This document shows, piece by piece, positions 23,973 through 31,577 of a stretch of DNA of 36,457 bases. The notes under the pieces are model-generated. The model was not told the DNA's origin and did no database searches. It saw only the letters and a list, made by a program, of their open reading frames with translations. Source of the stretch: Fibrobacter succinogenes (GTDB lineage: Bacteria; Fibrobacterota; Fibrobacteria; Fibrobacterales; Fibrobacteraceae); the NCBI GenBank assembly GCA_902768715.1, contig CACXMH010000019.1, positions 1-36,457 of the forward strand, read 5' to 3'. Numbering within the stretch: the stretch's first letter is position 1; every line of letters starts with the position of its first letter. A program made the translations under genes and the position numbers.

Positions 23973-25397
23973 TTAAACGAATAGTTCGTCTTTTGTAACG
24001 ACGCCTTGTGCAATGTCGGAATACATTCCTTGCGAAAGGCCTTCGCTTGCAATCATTGTAATCCAAGGTGAATGGCGAAGTCCCGTTTCCTTGGAAAACG
24101 CCTCCCTGCGATTCAGCAACTTTTGGTATTCGTCCTTGTCAATAGAATAAGGTGTCTGGCTGTATTTGATTTCGCAAAGGTTGACGATTTTGTCCGCTCG
24201 TTCAATCACCAAGTCGATTTGCGCTCCTGGTGTAGAGTTTTTACTGCGCCAAGCGTAGCTGATTGTTGAAACGCCATCGATTCGCAAAGCCTTTTTGATT
24301 TGCTGAATGTGCGACATGCAGATACGTTCAAACGACAGGCCCATCCAGGTATTGATTTCCGGAGTGTTGATGTGGTGCTGCCAATAATTGTTTTCCAGTT
24401 CGGCTTTTTGGATAAATGTCAACCAGAAAATGCAAAAGAAATCCGCCAGTTGAAAAAAGAAATCATTTTTTTTGATTTTCTTTTCACGTACAGGAATTTT
24501 CCTCAGCAAATCGCAATGCACAAGGTCATCTAGCTTTTTGCCAAGGAATGCGTTGTTCGAAACCTTGAGTGATTCGGCGAGTTCCTTACGAGTTACGCCA
24601 TGCTTGCTTTCGCAAAGTTTCTTGACAATTTCAATGTAGCCTTCTGGATGATTGTAAAGTGTTGCAAAAAGGCGCTTGAACTCGCGGCGCATTTTTTCAT
24701 CGGGACCGAAGAAAAGTCTGTCGATGTTCTGCGTGAAGCTTTCCTTGGGAGAGAGAAGGCTCAGATAGTAGGGGATGCCGCCAAACGCCATATAGGCCTG
24801 CAAAATGATATCGCGATTCCACTGGAATCCGTTCTCGATAAAGTACTCTTCGGTTTCTTTTAAGCAGAACGGATGAACGTGAATCTCTTGCGTGATACGG
24901 TCGTGAAGGCCGCCCTTGCTATCGACAATATTTGTAATCATCCAACTTGTAGCACTGCCGCAGACAATCAAGGTGACGTTACTGAACAGAGATGCCCAGC
25001 TGTTCCAGAAATAACCGACGGCCTTGGCGATGCCGGATTTTTTCGCGTCCATTGCAGGGAGTTCGTCCAAAAAGATGACGCATGGAGCCCCACTTTCGAC
25101 GCGGGGCTTCAAGGCTCTTTTTAGCAACTTGAAAGCTTCCATCCAGTCCTTGGGCTTTTCTTCCATGTCGTAACCGAAATCGTCCATGGAGTCGGAAAAT
25201 GCAGCTAGTTGATCCTTTAGGGATCCGTCAAGGACTCCCGTCATCTTGAATGCAAAGTCGCTTCCGAAGAGCTGGTTTATCAAAAACGTCTTCCCGACGC
25301 GTCGGCGGCCATAAAGGGCGACGAATTCAGCTTTAGGGCTGTCCTTTAACGAAAGGAGTAATTTTTGCTCTTCTATTCTTCCGACAATCTTTTCCAC
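23973..25397 (-). CDS. ATPase with C-terminal DUF234 nuclease-like domain
   Basis: A 474-aa protein of the archaeal-type STAND-like ATPase group. It has Walker A GRRRVGKT (30-37, after EFVALY), Walker B IFLDELPAM (108-116), sensor VCGSATSWM, a winged-helix region (HGVTRKELAESLKVSNNAFLGKKLDDL) and a DUF234 end. The latter has the PD-(D/E)XK pattern QIDLVIERADKIVNLCEIKYS, with Asp, Glu and Lys in place. The family is widespread, often mobile or genome-variable, with unknown function. The start is GTG (25397-25395); the next upstream in-frame ATG was not seen. TATTTT lies 6 nt before the GTG with no SD, so a leaderless mRNA is predicted. Confidence 0.88.
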   Translation of the reverse strand: MEKIVGRIEEQKLLLSLKDSPKAEFVALYGRRRVGKTFLINQLFGSDFAFKMTGVLDGSLKDQLAAFSDSMDDFGYDMEEKPKDWMEAFKLLKRALKPRVESGAPCVIFLDELPAMDAKKSGIAKAVGYFWNSWASLFSNVTLIVCGSATSWMITNIVDSKGGLHDRITQEIHVHPFCLKETEEYFIENGFQWNRDIILQAYMAFGGIPYYLSLLSPKESFTQNIDRLFFGPDEKMRREFKRLFATLYNHPEGYIEIVKKLCESKHGVTRKELAESLKVSNNAFLGKKLDDLVHCDLLRKIPVREKKIKKNDFFFQLADFFCIFWLTFIQKAELENNYWQHHINTPEINTWMGLSFERICMSHIQQIKKALRIDGVSTISYAWRSKNSTPGAQIDLVIERADKIVNLCEIKYSQTPYSIDKDEYQKLLNRREAFSKETGLRHSPWITMIASEGLSQGMYSDIAQGVVTKDELFV

Positions 25398-25403
25398 ACT
25401 ATT

Positions 25404-25516
25404 AAAATAGCAATTTTTTGCTAAAAAAGTGCTAAAGTGATTAAAAAATATATCGTTTTAGCACTTTTTATTCATTTTATTGCTAAAACGACATAAAAAG
25501 TGGCCGTTTTAGCAAT
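25404..25516. repeat. Array of alternating TGCTAAA(A) motifs upstream of the DUF234 ATPase gene
   Basis: Five copies in alternating orientation: TGCTAAAA 25419-25426, TGCTAAAG 25430-25437, CGTTTTAGCA 25454-25463, ATTGCTAAAACG 25479-25490 and CGTTTTAGCAAT 25505-25516. The last two form a perfect 12-bp inverted repeat around 14 nt; copies three and four pair over TCGTTTTAGCA/TGCTAAAACGA. The promoter box TATTTT (25409-25404) abuts the array. Confidence 0.85.
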
Positions 25517-25545
25517 GCTGAGCGTGCGGAAGAAGAAATGGGATA

Positions 25546-26262
25546 CTATTTCTTCTTGATGCGGAAAACCTGCTGCCCCTTGGAATTCTTTCCTTCTTCG
25601 AAGTACTCCGTGGCCCGGATAAGGGCAGGCCACTTGGCGTAGCCGAAGTTCTTGGGGCTCAGCGAAATCTGGCGGTTGATCTGCTGTGAAATCTTGGATG
25701 CGATTGCCCAGCCCACTTCGTCGGCTTCCTCGCTGATTGCCTTGCGGATGGCGTTCATGATTTTTGCGTTGCCGCGCAGTTTGTTGCGGTCGAGCGGTTC
25801 GATGTTGTTCGTTGCCTCGTCCGATTCGGTCGGCTTCTTGAACTTGTCGATGTAGATGAAGGAATTGCACGAATCGATGAACGGCTGCGGCGTCTTTTCT
25901 TCGCCGAACCCGATGACCTGTTTTGACTTGGCCCTGAGTTTCATGGCAAGCGGAGTGAAATCCGAATCGCTGCTCACGATAGCGAAAATGTCGATGCTCT
26001 CCGTGAACAGGAGTTCCATCACGTCGATGGTCATCGCGAGGTCGGTCGCGTTCTTCCCCTTCGTATAGGGGAACTGCTGTATCGGCTGAATCGCAAACGG
26101 ATGCAGGACCTCTTCCCAGGGGTTGCTACCTTTCCAGTTGCCATACGCCCTGCGGATGCTCGTCTCCCCGAACTTGGAGAGTTCTTCCATGATGCCGTAG
26201 ATGGCGTCTGCCTTGGCGTTGTCGCAGTCAATAATCAGGGCTATTTTCTTTTCCGTGTCCAT
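25546..26262 (-). CDS. NYN-domain RNase-like protein with OST-HTH/LOTUS domain
   Basis: A 238-aa protein. The N-terminal NYN (LabA/DUF88) domain has IALIIDCDNAKADAI (acidic Asp12 and Asp14), KNATDLAMTIDVMELL and the VSSDSDFTPLAMKLRAKSKQVIGFG motif; its acidic residues fit a PIN-like, metal-dependent RNase. The C-terminal 75 residues (MNAIRKAISEEADEVGWAIASKISQQINRQISLSPKNFGYAKWPALIRAT) are an OST-HTH/LOTUS RNA-binding domain, ending in KGQQVFRIKKK. TATATT (26275-26270) ends 7 nt before the ATG and there is no SD, so the message is probably leaderless. It sits between the DUF234 and HNH genes on the same strand. Confidence 0.9.
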   Translation of the reverse strand: MDTEKKIALIIDCDNAKADAIYGIMEELSKFGETSIRRAYGNWKGSNPWEEVLHPFAIQPIQQFPYTKGKNATDLAMTIDVMELLFTESIDIFAIVSSDSDFTPLAMKLRAKSKQVIGFGEEKTPQPFIDSCNSFIYIDKFKKPTESDEATNNIEPLDRNKLRGNAKIMNAIRKAISEEADEVGWAIASKISQQINRQISLSPKNFGYAKWPALIRATEYFEEGKNSKGQQVFRIKKK

Positions 26263-26269
26263 AGTAGGG

Positions 26270-26275
26270 AATATA
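26270..26275 (-). promoter_or_regulatory. -10 box predicting a leaderless NYN-gene mRNA
   Basis: TATATT on the minus strand with exactly 7 nt to the ATG at 26262, the same geometry as the thioesterase gene at 2240. No SD is present. Confidence 0.5.
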
Positions 26276-26310
26276 TGAAAAAAACGGAGGGAGAAGGAAA
26301 AATCTTTTCT

Positions 26311-27840
26311 TTAATCTACTATAATCCAGTCATTCACCGGTATTTCAAATGGAGTCATTAGTTGAATTCGATTCATTCGATTTTCGTCTGTCTCGTATAT
26401 CAAGCTCATTTCTAAATCATTCAAAAACCAATCACCAACGATAGCATCGCAGTTGGGACAGCCAAAAGATATGTAGCTTTGATTAGATGTTTTGCTATAG
26501 CGCTCTTTTACTTCTCCCATTATGATGCTTTTTTCAGGGTGTTCATTGATGTATTTTTTTACCAACTCTAATATTTCATTTCCAAACTGGAGGTTTGGTA
26601 TATTTAATTCATTATTTTCGATGCATTCATTATCGAAGTAATCGTCATCATATCTTGTTCCATTTTTATCTACCAAATAGCGCGTATAGAAAACAAAGTG
26701 GGGTTTATGGCAATGCCAGCATTCTATTTGTTCGAATATTACATCTACGGCTGTAATCTTTGCTGTTGTTAAATGTATGACTTTATCTTTGACTGCCTTT
26801 TTTACAAATGAATCGAAAGGCAATTTCGTTTTAGCTATGGTTGTTTCTAGGGTATTTCCATTTCGATGTAAGTTGAAGCAGCCAAAATTTAAGGTATCAT
26901 CTTTTTTCGGTGATAGAACTAGTCCGAAAATCTTTACGCCAGCCTGTTCGATTAGTGGTAAAGACTTGGCCGCGTTCTTTGCAGAATTATAGGCAGAAAA
27001 TGCTATGCGCTGATTACCTATTGTGATGAGTAAATCTGTTTTCCAAGTAGTAGTTTTGTAGTATTTCTTATAATCCCAGCCCTCACTTTCGCATATTTCT
27101 AAGAGGGTTGCCATAAATTCTTTTTTGGTAATGGGTTGTTCTTTCGGTTTCTCTGTTATTACATGAACAGATTTTAGGGAGAATGTGGGCTCATTTTTTG
27201 CTACAGGAGAAGGTGTTTCTTCTTTTTTTATAGGTTCAAGACTTTTAAGGAAATCAAAATCATTTTTATAGGCAGAGTTATGTTCAAAAATCCACTCTTC
27301 AATAGCATTTCCCCTACTTTTGTTTTCTGGTCTTGGTTTACTTAGTATTCGTTCCCAATTGGCTAGTGTATTTTGCGCTTCTGTGGGACTTACTGCTCTC
27401 ATCCAAGCAAAATTGGCATCTTCATTCTCATGCCCTCTCAGTTGAGACGGATCGGCCAAAAAACTCTCCACACTACCACACCAATATTCAATTTTAGCTT
27501 TGGTGATTGGATTTAACAGAATGTTTTCGAGTTTAGTCAGCCACCTTAGATTCTCTGGACGATTGTTCTGCCGATTCGTATCAATATGGTCCACTACATG
27601 TTGTTTTGTAGGCGGCTCTCCTAAAAAAGCTATTGCAACAATTCTGTGTACGGCTTCTCCGCAGAACCACGCATATCCACGATCAATCCTGTCGCCAAAT
27701 GTCCAAATATCATCTTTAGGTCGTTTTGGTTTCCCCTCACGCGTCATGCGCAGAACTGCACCATTGTCACGAACCTTGTATCGTTCGCCTTTATATTCGC
27801 ATTTGAGTTCGCGAGTGTATTCTTGATTAACATCTATCAT
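26311..27840 (-). CDS. HNH endonuclease-like protein with C-terminal Cys-rich, CoiA-like region
   Basis: A 509-aa protein. Residues about 18-105 form an HNH homing-nuclease-like module: YKVRDNGAVLRMTREGK (NUMOD-type lead-in), then AVHRIVAIAFLGEPP and HVVDHIDTNRQNNRPENLRWLTKLEN with His85, Asn93 and Asn97. A linker follows. From about 228 a second module resembles the predicted nuclease of CoiA (TWKTDLLITIGNQRIAFSAYNSAKNA), with a CWHC (near 373) and a CPNC (near 460) that could bind zinc. The CoiA comparison is weak. It lies 58 nt downstream of the WYL gene and has its own TATA-like boxes (TATATA, CATATT) upstream. It may be the effector of the MoxR-VWA cluster. Confidence 0.7.
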   Translation of the reverse strand: MIDVNQEYTRELKCEYKGERYKVRDNGAVLRMTREGKPKRPKDDIWTFGDRIDRGYAWFCGEAVHRIVAIAFLGEPPTKQHVVDHIDTNRQNNRPENLRWLTKLENILLNPITKAKIEYWCGSVESFLADPSQLRGHENEDANFAWMRAVSPTEAQNTLANWERILSKPRPENKSRGNAIEEWIFEHNSAYKNDFDFLKSLEPIKKEETPSPVAKNEPTFSLKSVHVITEKPKEQPITKKEFMATLLEICESEGWDYKKYYKTTTWKTDLLITIGNQRIAFSAYNSAKNAAKSLPLIEQAGVKIFGLVLSPKKDDTLNFGCFNLHRNGNTLETTIAKTKLPFDSFVKKAVKDKVIHLTTAKITAVDVIFEQIECWHCHKPHFVFYTRYLVDKNGTRYDDDYFDNECIENNELNIPNLQFGNEILELVKKYINEHPEKSIIMGEVKERYSKTSNQSYISFGCPNCDAIVGDWFLNDLEMSLIYETDENRMNRIQLMTPFEIPVNDWIIVD

Positions 27841-27898
27841 GGTTGCATTTCAGTTGAATATGGTATATAAGTGAGAAAAAGTGCTAGATGCGGAAGAA

Positions 27899-28936
27899 CT
27901 ATATTTTTTTTCGGATTATTTCACCATATCGATTCATCATCTTTTTTACATCATTAATAATTTCGTTTCTTAACGATTCTGGTTCAAGAACGAGTCTTTC
28001 TCCAAATTTTGAAGCCATTTCTCTTTTCAATTCAAAATTGACAATGCAATTTATGCTGAAAAAATTCCCATCGTCCTCAGGAATGTGATATTTTTGTCGT
28101 ATTTCATCAGCATTCTTTTTTCTTAGCATCTTTTGAGAAGCGTGAATGGGTTTCCCATCTAAATAGGCGCATTCTTTTTTTGATGCCCAGAAAATGATTT
28201 CTTGAGGTTCTTCGTTATCTTTTTTTGAAACCCCAATCATATCGTCAAAATACTCATTCCAGTCAATATTACATGGTTCATATTTTCTGGAAGATTCTTT
28301 GACGTTGTCTAGTTGTTCCAAAGAAAAAGTCAAAATTTTCTTTTTATCCATTGCTAGACCAAACAAAAACCATCGTGCGTTATATTGTCTTAGCAATTGC
28401 GGATATAGCTCAATTTTATTCCTTTTTTTACTATGAATGGGATGGTATTCCATTTCGATAGATTTTTGGTTTTCAATAAAATTTAATAGCTTGGGTAATA
28501 GGTCTCGTCGACTTAAAAATTCATTTTTCTCAAAGACAATGGATGGCTGCTTGGGTTCGTCTGTAGGCTCTTCCAACTGACCCAAAAAGCTAAAGTTTTC
28601 TAATCCATCCATTTGACCTACAGTACGAATGACGGCTTGCAATAATTTACGTTCCGATGTAGATATTCCTTGGTTGAAAATACTGTCGGTTCTATTTGCA
28701 TAATGAATAATTGTATTTTTCCCAGAACGAGTTCTTTTTATTATTCCGAACTCTTCTTGAATGAATTCAAGATCTTTTTCTATACAGCGGCGACCAACTA
28801 TTTCGTTGCCTGAATCCTTTAGTTTCTCGTTGCATAATTCAACCATTTGCGACATCGTATAATGTCGAGCGACGCTTTCTGAAAGTAGCCCGTCAAGAAT
28901 TTTTATTCGCAAAAAGGCGTTTTTATTCGTTGGCAT
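27899..28936 (-). CDS. WYL-domain transcriptional regulator
   Basis: A 345-aa protein. The N-terminal winged HTH (about 8-75) is AFLRIKILDGLLSES...YTMSQMVELCNEKLKDSG...GRRCIEKDLEFIQEEFGI. The WYL domain (about 155-215) contains KSIEMEYHP, KRNKIELYPQLLRQYNARWFLFGLA, with Trp189-Phe190-Leu191 in place of the usual Trp-Tyr-Leu. A WCX-like C-terminus follows. WYL proteins sense ligands, probably nucleic acid fragments or nucleotides, and often regulate defence operons. Its start overlaps the VWA stop by 14 nt, so it is translated from the same mRNA. It likely controls this cluster, possibly through the palindrome in the divergent promoter region near 33558. Confidence 0.9.
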   Translation of the reverse strand: MPTNKNAFLRIKILDGLLSESVARHYTMSQMVELCNEKLKDSGNEIVGRRCIEKDLEFIQEEFGIIKRTRSGKNTIIHYANRTDSIFNQGISTSERKLLQAVIRTVGQMDGLENFSFLGQLEEPTDEPKQPSIVFEKNEFLSRRDLLPKLLNFIENQKSIEMEYHPIHSKKRNKIELYPQLLRQYNARWFLFGLAMDKKKILTFSLEQLDNVKESSRKYEPCNIDWNEYFDDMIGVSKKDNEEPQEIIFWASKKECAYLDGKPIHASQKMLRKKNADEIRQKYHIPEDDGNFFSINCIVNFELKREMASKFGERLVLEPESLRNEIINDVKKMMNRYGEIIRKKI

Positions 28937-31259
28937 TATCGGACTTTCCTTGATTTGCGGGATGCATTTTTATGGAATGCAGTTGTTCAACTAAATGTCG
29001 TGAAGCATGTATATCGTTTGTGTTATAGGACCAGTTGTGGTTAAAACAATCTATCGTTCCCTGGTTTCCGCTTGTTCCTATCACAAGGCTGTAAAAATCG
29101 GTATTCTTTTCTTTCTCTACTTCAATGGCATTAATTAAATCGTTCGGAAGATTTGCCATTACAAAATCCGATATCATAAGGACATCTGCAGTCTTATAAT
29201 CGTTAGATTGGAGCATTTGTAATGCGTGTTGCAATGCCGGGCGTGCGTCTGTGCCACCATTAAACGACATCTGTAGAAAGCGAACAAGTTTCTGCAAACT
29301 ATCGCCTTTTTTGAAGTCGCTCATGTCTAGAGTTTCTATTCCTGTAGAGAATGAAATTAGGTAGCATTTTCTTTCTTCTTCTAGAGCGATTTTAGATAAA
29401 GCAAATGTTACAGTTTTTGCAATGTTTTCCGGTGTTCCATGCATAGAACCACTTGTATCTACGCAGATAATGATGGGGCCCTTGGGTTCTTTCTTTTCTA
29501 CAGAAACTTCTTCTGACTCAGTTCTATTCACGGATTCGGGAACGTCATTCTGATAATCAAACGACAAAAGCTGTTTCTGTGCAAATTTCAACTGGAAAAG
29601 TTTTTTTGTGGCTGGATTTCTGAGTAAGGCCAGTTCAGCGGGCAAAACGGACGAGATGTCGTTCGAGTAACGGAGTCCGTTTATTTCGCCGCGATATGCA
29701 GGCTTGGGATTCCACTCCGTATTTACCACCACCTTGTCTCGCAGTTCTTTTTCAAAGGAGGCCTGTGCCCGACTCTGTCGACCCAACACCTTAGCCAATT
29801 CCTGCAGGGATTCGTCTTGTTCCAAAAGCTTGGCGAACTGATTCAAGATTTCAAATCCGCTTGTCTTGAATACTCCTTCCGACAGGTCCCAGAGCCGTCC
29901 AAGGTCATTGATGAATGGCGATAGAAGTTTTTCAAGCTGCATGAAATTCTGTATTTTTCTATACAGTTCTTCCAAGAAAGCCTTTCGCATTTCATCAATG
30001 CGTTCCTGCTCCCATTTGGTTTTCCGCTGAACAAGGTTCCTTTCCATGTCAGCAATAAAATTCCGACGCAGAACTTCTAGCTGTTCCATTGATTTCCAGG
30101 GATTCTTTTTTTCGCCCTTATTAGAACCCTTTTCATTTTTCTGTTCCGAAAATTGCTTTGCAAAAAAATCAAAATCAAGATTACTGGGGGCAATTGCACC
30201 CCGTCTTGATTCACTTACGGAAGGCAGTCTTTTATAATGATATCTGATTTTTGATTTTTCATCCGAAAGATCCCTGGCAACATCTTCTGCAGAGAGTTTC
30301 TTTTGTTGTTCTATAAAAAGGGCTTCGTCAAAGAAGGGGCTCTCCTTGTCTAATGTTTCATTTGTTTGTTGTAACCAGTCAAGAATATCTGTTTGGATGT
30401 TTTCAGACACCCCTTCATGCGATTGAATGTAATCCTTCACGTTATCGTATTCCAGGATTTCCGAAAGTGTACTTTCTGCAATCTTCGCAAAAACATTTTT
30501 TGGGTATTCAATCTTTATATCCGTGGACTCTACGGGAGCCGCCATATCTTCCATGGCATCGACTAGTTGTTTTCGTTCTTCTTTAGAGCCGAATGCGTTG
30601 CTAGGCGCAAAGTTTTCAAATTTGCGTTTTTTCTTGGACGCATGACGATGTTTTTCGATAATTCTGCCAAGATCGTTAGATATATCTCGGATATACTGGA
30701 AGAGGGTATCGCATAATTCAGAAAACTCACTGTCGGTAAGGTCATCTTTTGTGTGTGCGGTTTTATTCCGGGACAACCGCATCGGATTCCACCATGAAAA
30801 CTTTCCTAAAAATTTTCCCTCATCTTTTACACATTCCCGAAATTGCTGTATTTTTACCTGCAACCACGCCCGAGATTCATCAGAAATATCTTCAATATTC
30901 GAAACGTCTGATGGATATTTCTCTAGAATGTCATTAATGGCGTTAAGTGCTTTTTGACAATTTAGACGTAAGCGGTCTTTAACGAAAACAGGGGTAAAAT
31001 CAGTCTCTCTTGGAGTGACCGGATATGTTTTTTTAGTTTCATAAGAGACAAGATCTTTCCGCCTATTATTTTGGACATTATATTGTTTTTTTTCCGCAAC
31101 GACAGGTTTTTCAATCTTCGCGAATTCGGAGGCATTCACCTTTGACACTTGCGTTCGTACCGTCACGCCGACATCGCGCAACAATTTCATCACGAGATCA
31201 ACACGAACATCATGCAATTTAGCCCAATCTATCGGTTTAATCTGTTCTTCCATACTCAT
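28923..31259 (-). CDS. ViaA-like VWA-domain protein with N-terminal IF2_N-like module
   Basis: A 778-aa protein. Residues about 10-50 (DWAKLHDVRVDLVMKLLRDVGVTVRTQVSKVNASEF) resemble the IF2_N domain. Residues about 100-200 resemble the neighbouring 92-aa protein. A long Lys/Glu-rich helical middle follows. The C-terminal VWA domain has the MIDAS motif DTSGSM (601-606), the Thr in GGTDARPAL and the Asp in MISDFVMANLP. This is the CoxE/ViaA type that partners MoxR ATPases, but E. coli ViaA is about 483 aa. The ATG at 31259 is chosen because an earlier ATG (31337) would overlap the upstream gene by 47 nt. There are two close ATGs (31259, 31253). Confidence 0.88.
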   Translation of the reverse strand: MSMEEQIKPIDWAKLHDVRVDLVMKLLRDVGVTVRTQVSKVNASEFAKIEKPVVAEKKQYNVQNNRRKDLVSYETKKTYPVTPRETDFTPVFVKDRLRLNCQKALNAINDILEKYPSDVSNIEDISDESRAWLQVKIQQFRECVKDEGKFLGKFSWWNPMRLSRNKTAHTKDDLTDSEFSELCDTLFQYIRDISNDLGRIIEKHRHASKKKRKFENFAPSNAFGSKEERKQLVDAMEDMAAPVESTDIKIEYPKNVFAKIAESTLSEILEYDNVKDYIQSHEGVSENIQTDILDWLQQTNETLDKESPFFDEALFIEQQKKLSAEDVARDLSDEKSKIRYHYKRLPSVSESRRGAIAPSNLDFDFFAKQFSEQKNEKGSNKGEKKNPWKSMEQLEVLRRNFIADMERNLVQRKTKWEQERIDEMRKAFLEELYRKIQNFMQLEKLLSPFINDLGRLWDLSEGVFKTSGFEILNQFAKLLEQDESLQELAKVLGRQSRAQASFEKELRDKVVVNTEWNPKPAYRGEINGLRYSNDISSVLPAELALLRNPATKKLFQLKFAQKQLLSFDYQNDVPESVNRTESEEVSVEKKEPKGPIIICVDTSGSMHGTPENIAKTVTFALSKIALEEERKCYLISFSTGIETLDMSDFKKGDSLQKLVRFLQMSFNGGTDARPALQHALQMLQSNDYKTADVLMISDFVMANLPNDLINAIEVEKEKNTDFYSLVIGTSGNQGTIDCFNHNWSYNTNDIHASRHLVEQLHSIKMHPANQGKSDNANE

Positions 31260-31290
31260 ATCATTACAACATCTTAAAAATAAACATTCA

Positions 31291-31569
31291 CTATTTCTTT
31301 GTTGCGGACTCAATTTCTGCCATATTTTCGAATACAAATGAAACTATTCGCTGCATTTCGTCATCAGGAATATCTTCTGTCGCACTTGTTAAACGATTTC
31401 CGATTTTTTGAAGTTGGGCGACAGTTTGGGAGAGCGTAACTTCGTCCGCAAGCGATTGAATCTTCATCTGCAGCCACGCCTTCTGTTCATCTGAAAGCGA
31501 ATAAACAGAAGGCACACCATCAGGGAACTTCTGACGCAAAACCGTTACTGTATCCTGAAGCATCCGCAT
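31291..31569 (-). CDS. Small protein related to part of the VWA protein
   Basis: A 92-aa acidic helical protein. The segment VTVLRQKFPDGV...SLSDEQKAWLQMKIQSLADEV aligns with INDILEKYPSDV...DISDESRAWLQVKIQQFRECV in the VWA protein (about 109-145), and DDEMQRIVSFVFENMAEIE with DSEFSELCDTLFQYIRDIS. The two therefore share a domain. AAGGAGAGTC directly precedes the ATG; the SD overlaps the MoxR stop codon (31578-31580), indicating coupled translation. It ends 31 nt before the VWA start. It may compete with or complement the VWA domain in binding the ATPase; this is inference. Confidence 0.85.
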   Translation of the reverse strand: MRMLQDTVTVLRQKFPDGVPSVYSLSDEQKAWLQMKIQSLADEVTLSQTVAQLQKIGNRLTSATEDIPDDEMQRIVSFVFENMAEIESATKK

Positions 31570-31577
31570 GACTCTCC

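Noticed and set aside
25479-25516. Intrinsic terminator after the NYN gene
   Set aside because: The 12-bp inverted repeat is strong, but on the minus strand it is followed by AAAA, not a T-run.
25404-25520. CRISPR-like array
   Set aside because: The repeats are only 8-12 bp, alternate in orientation and have irregular short spacers.
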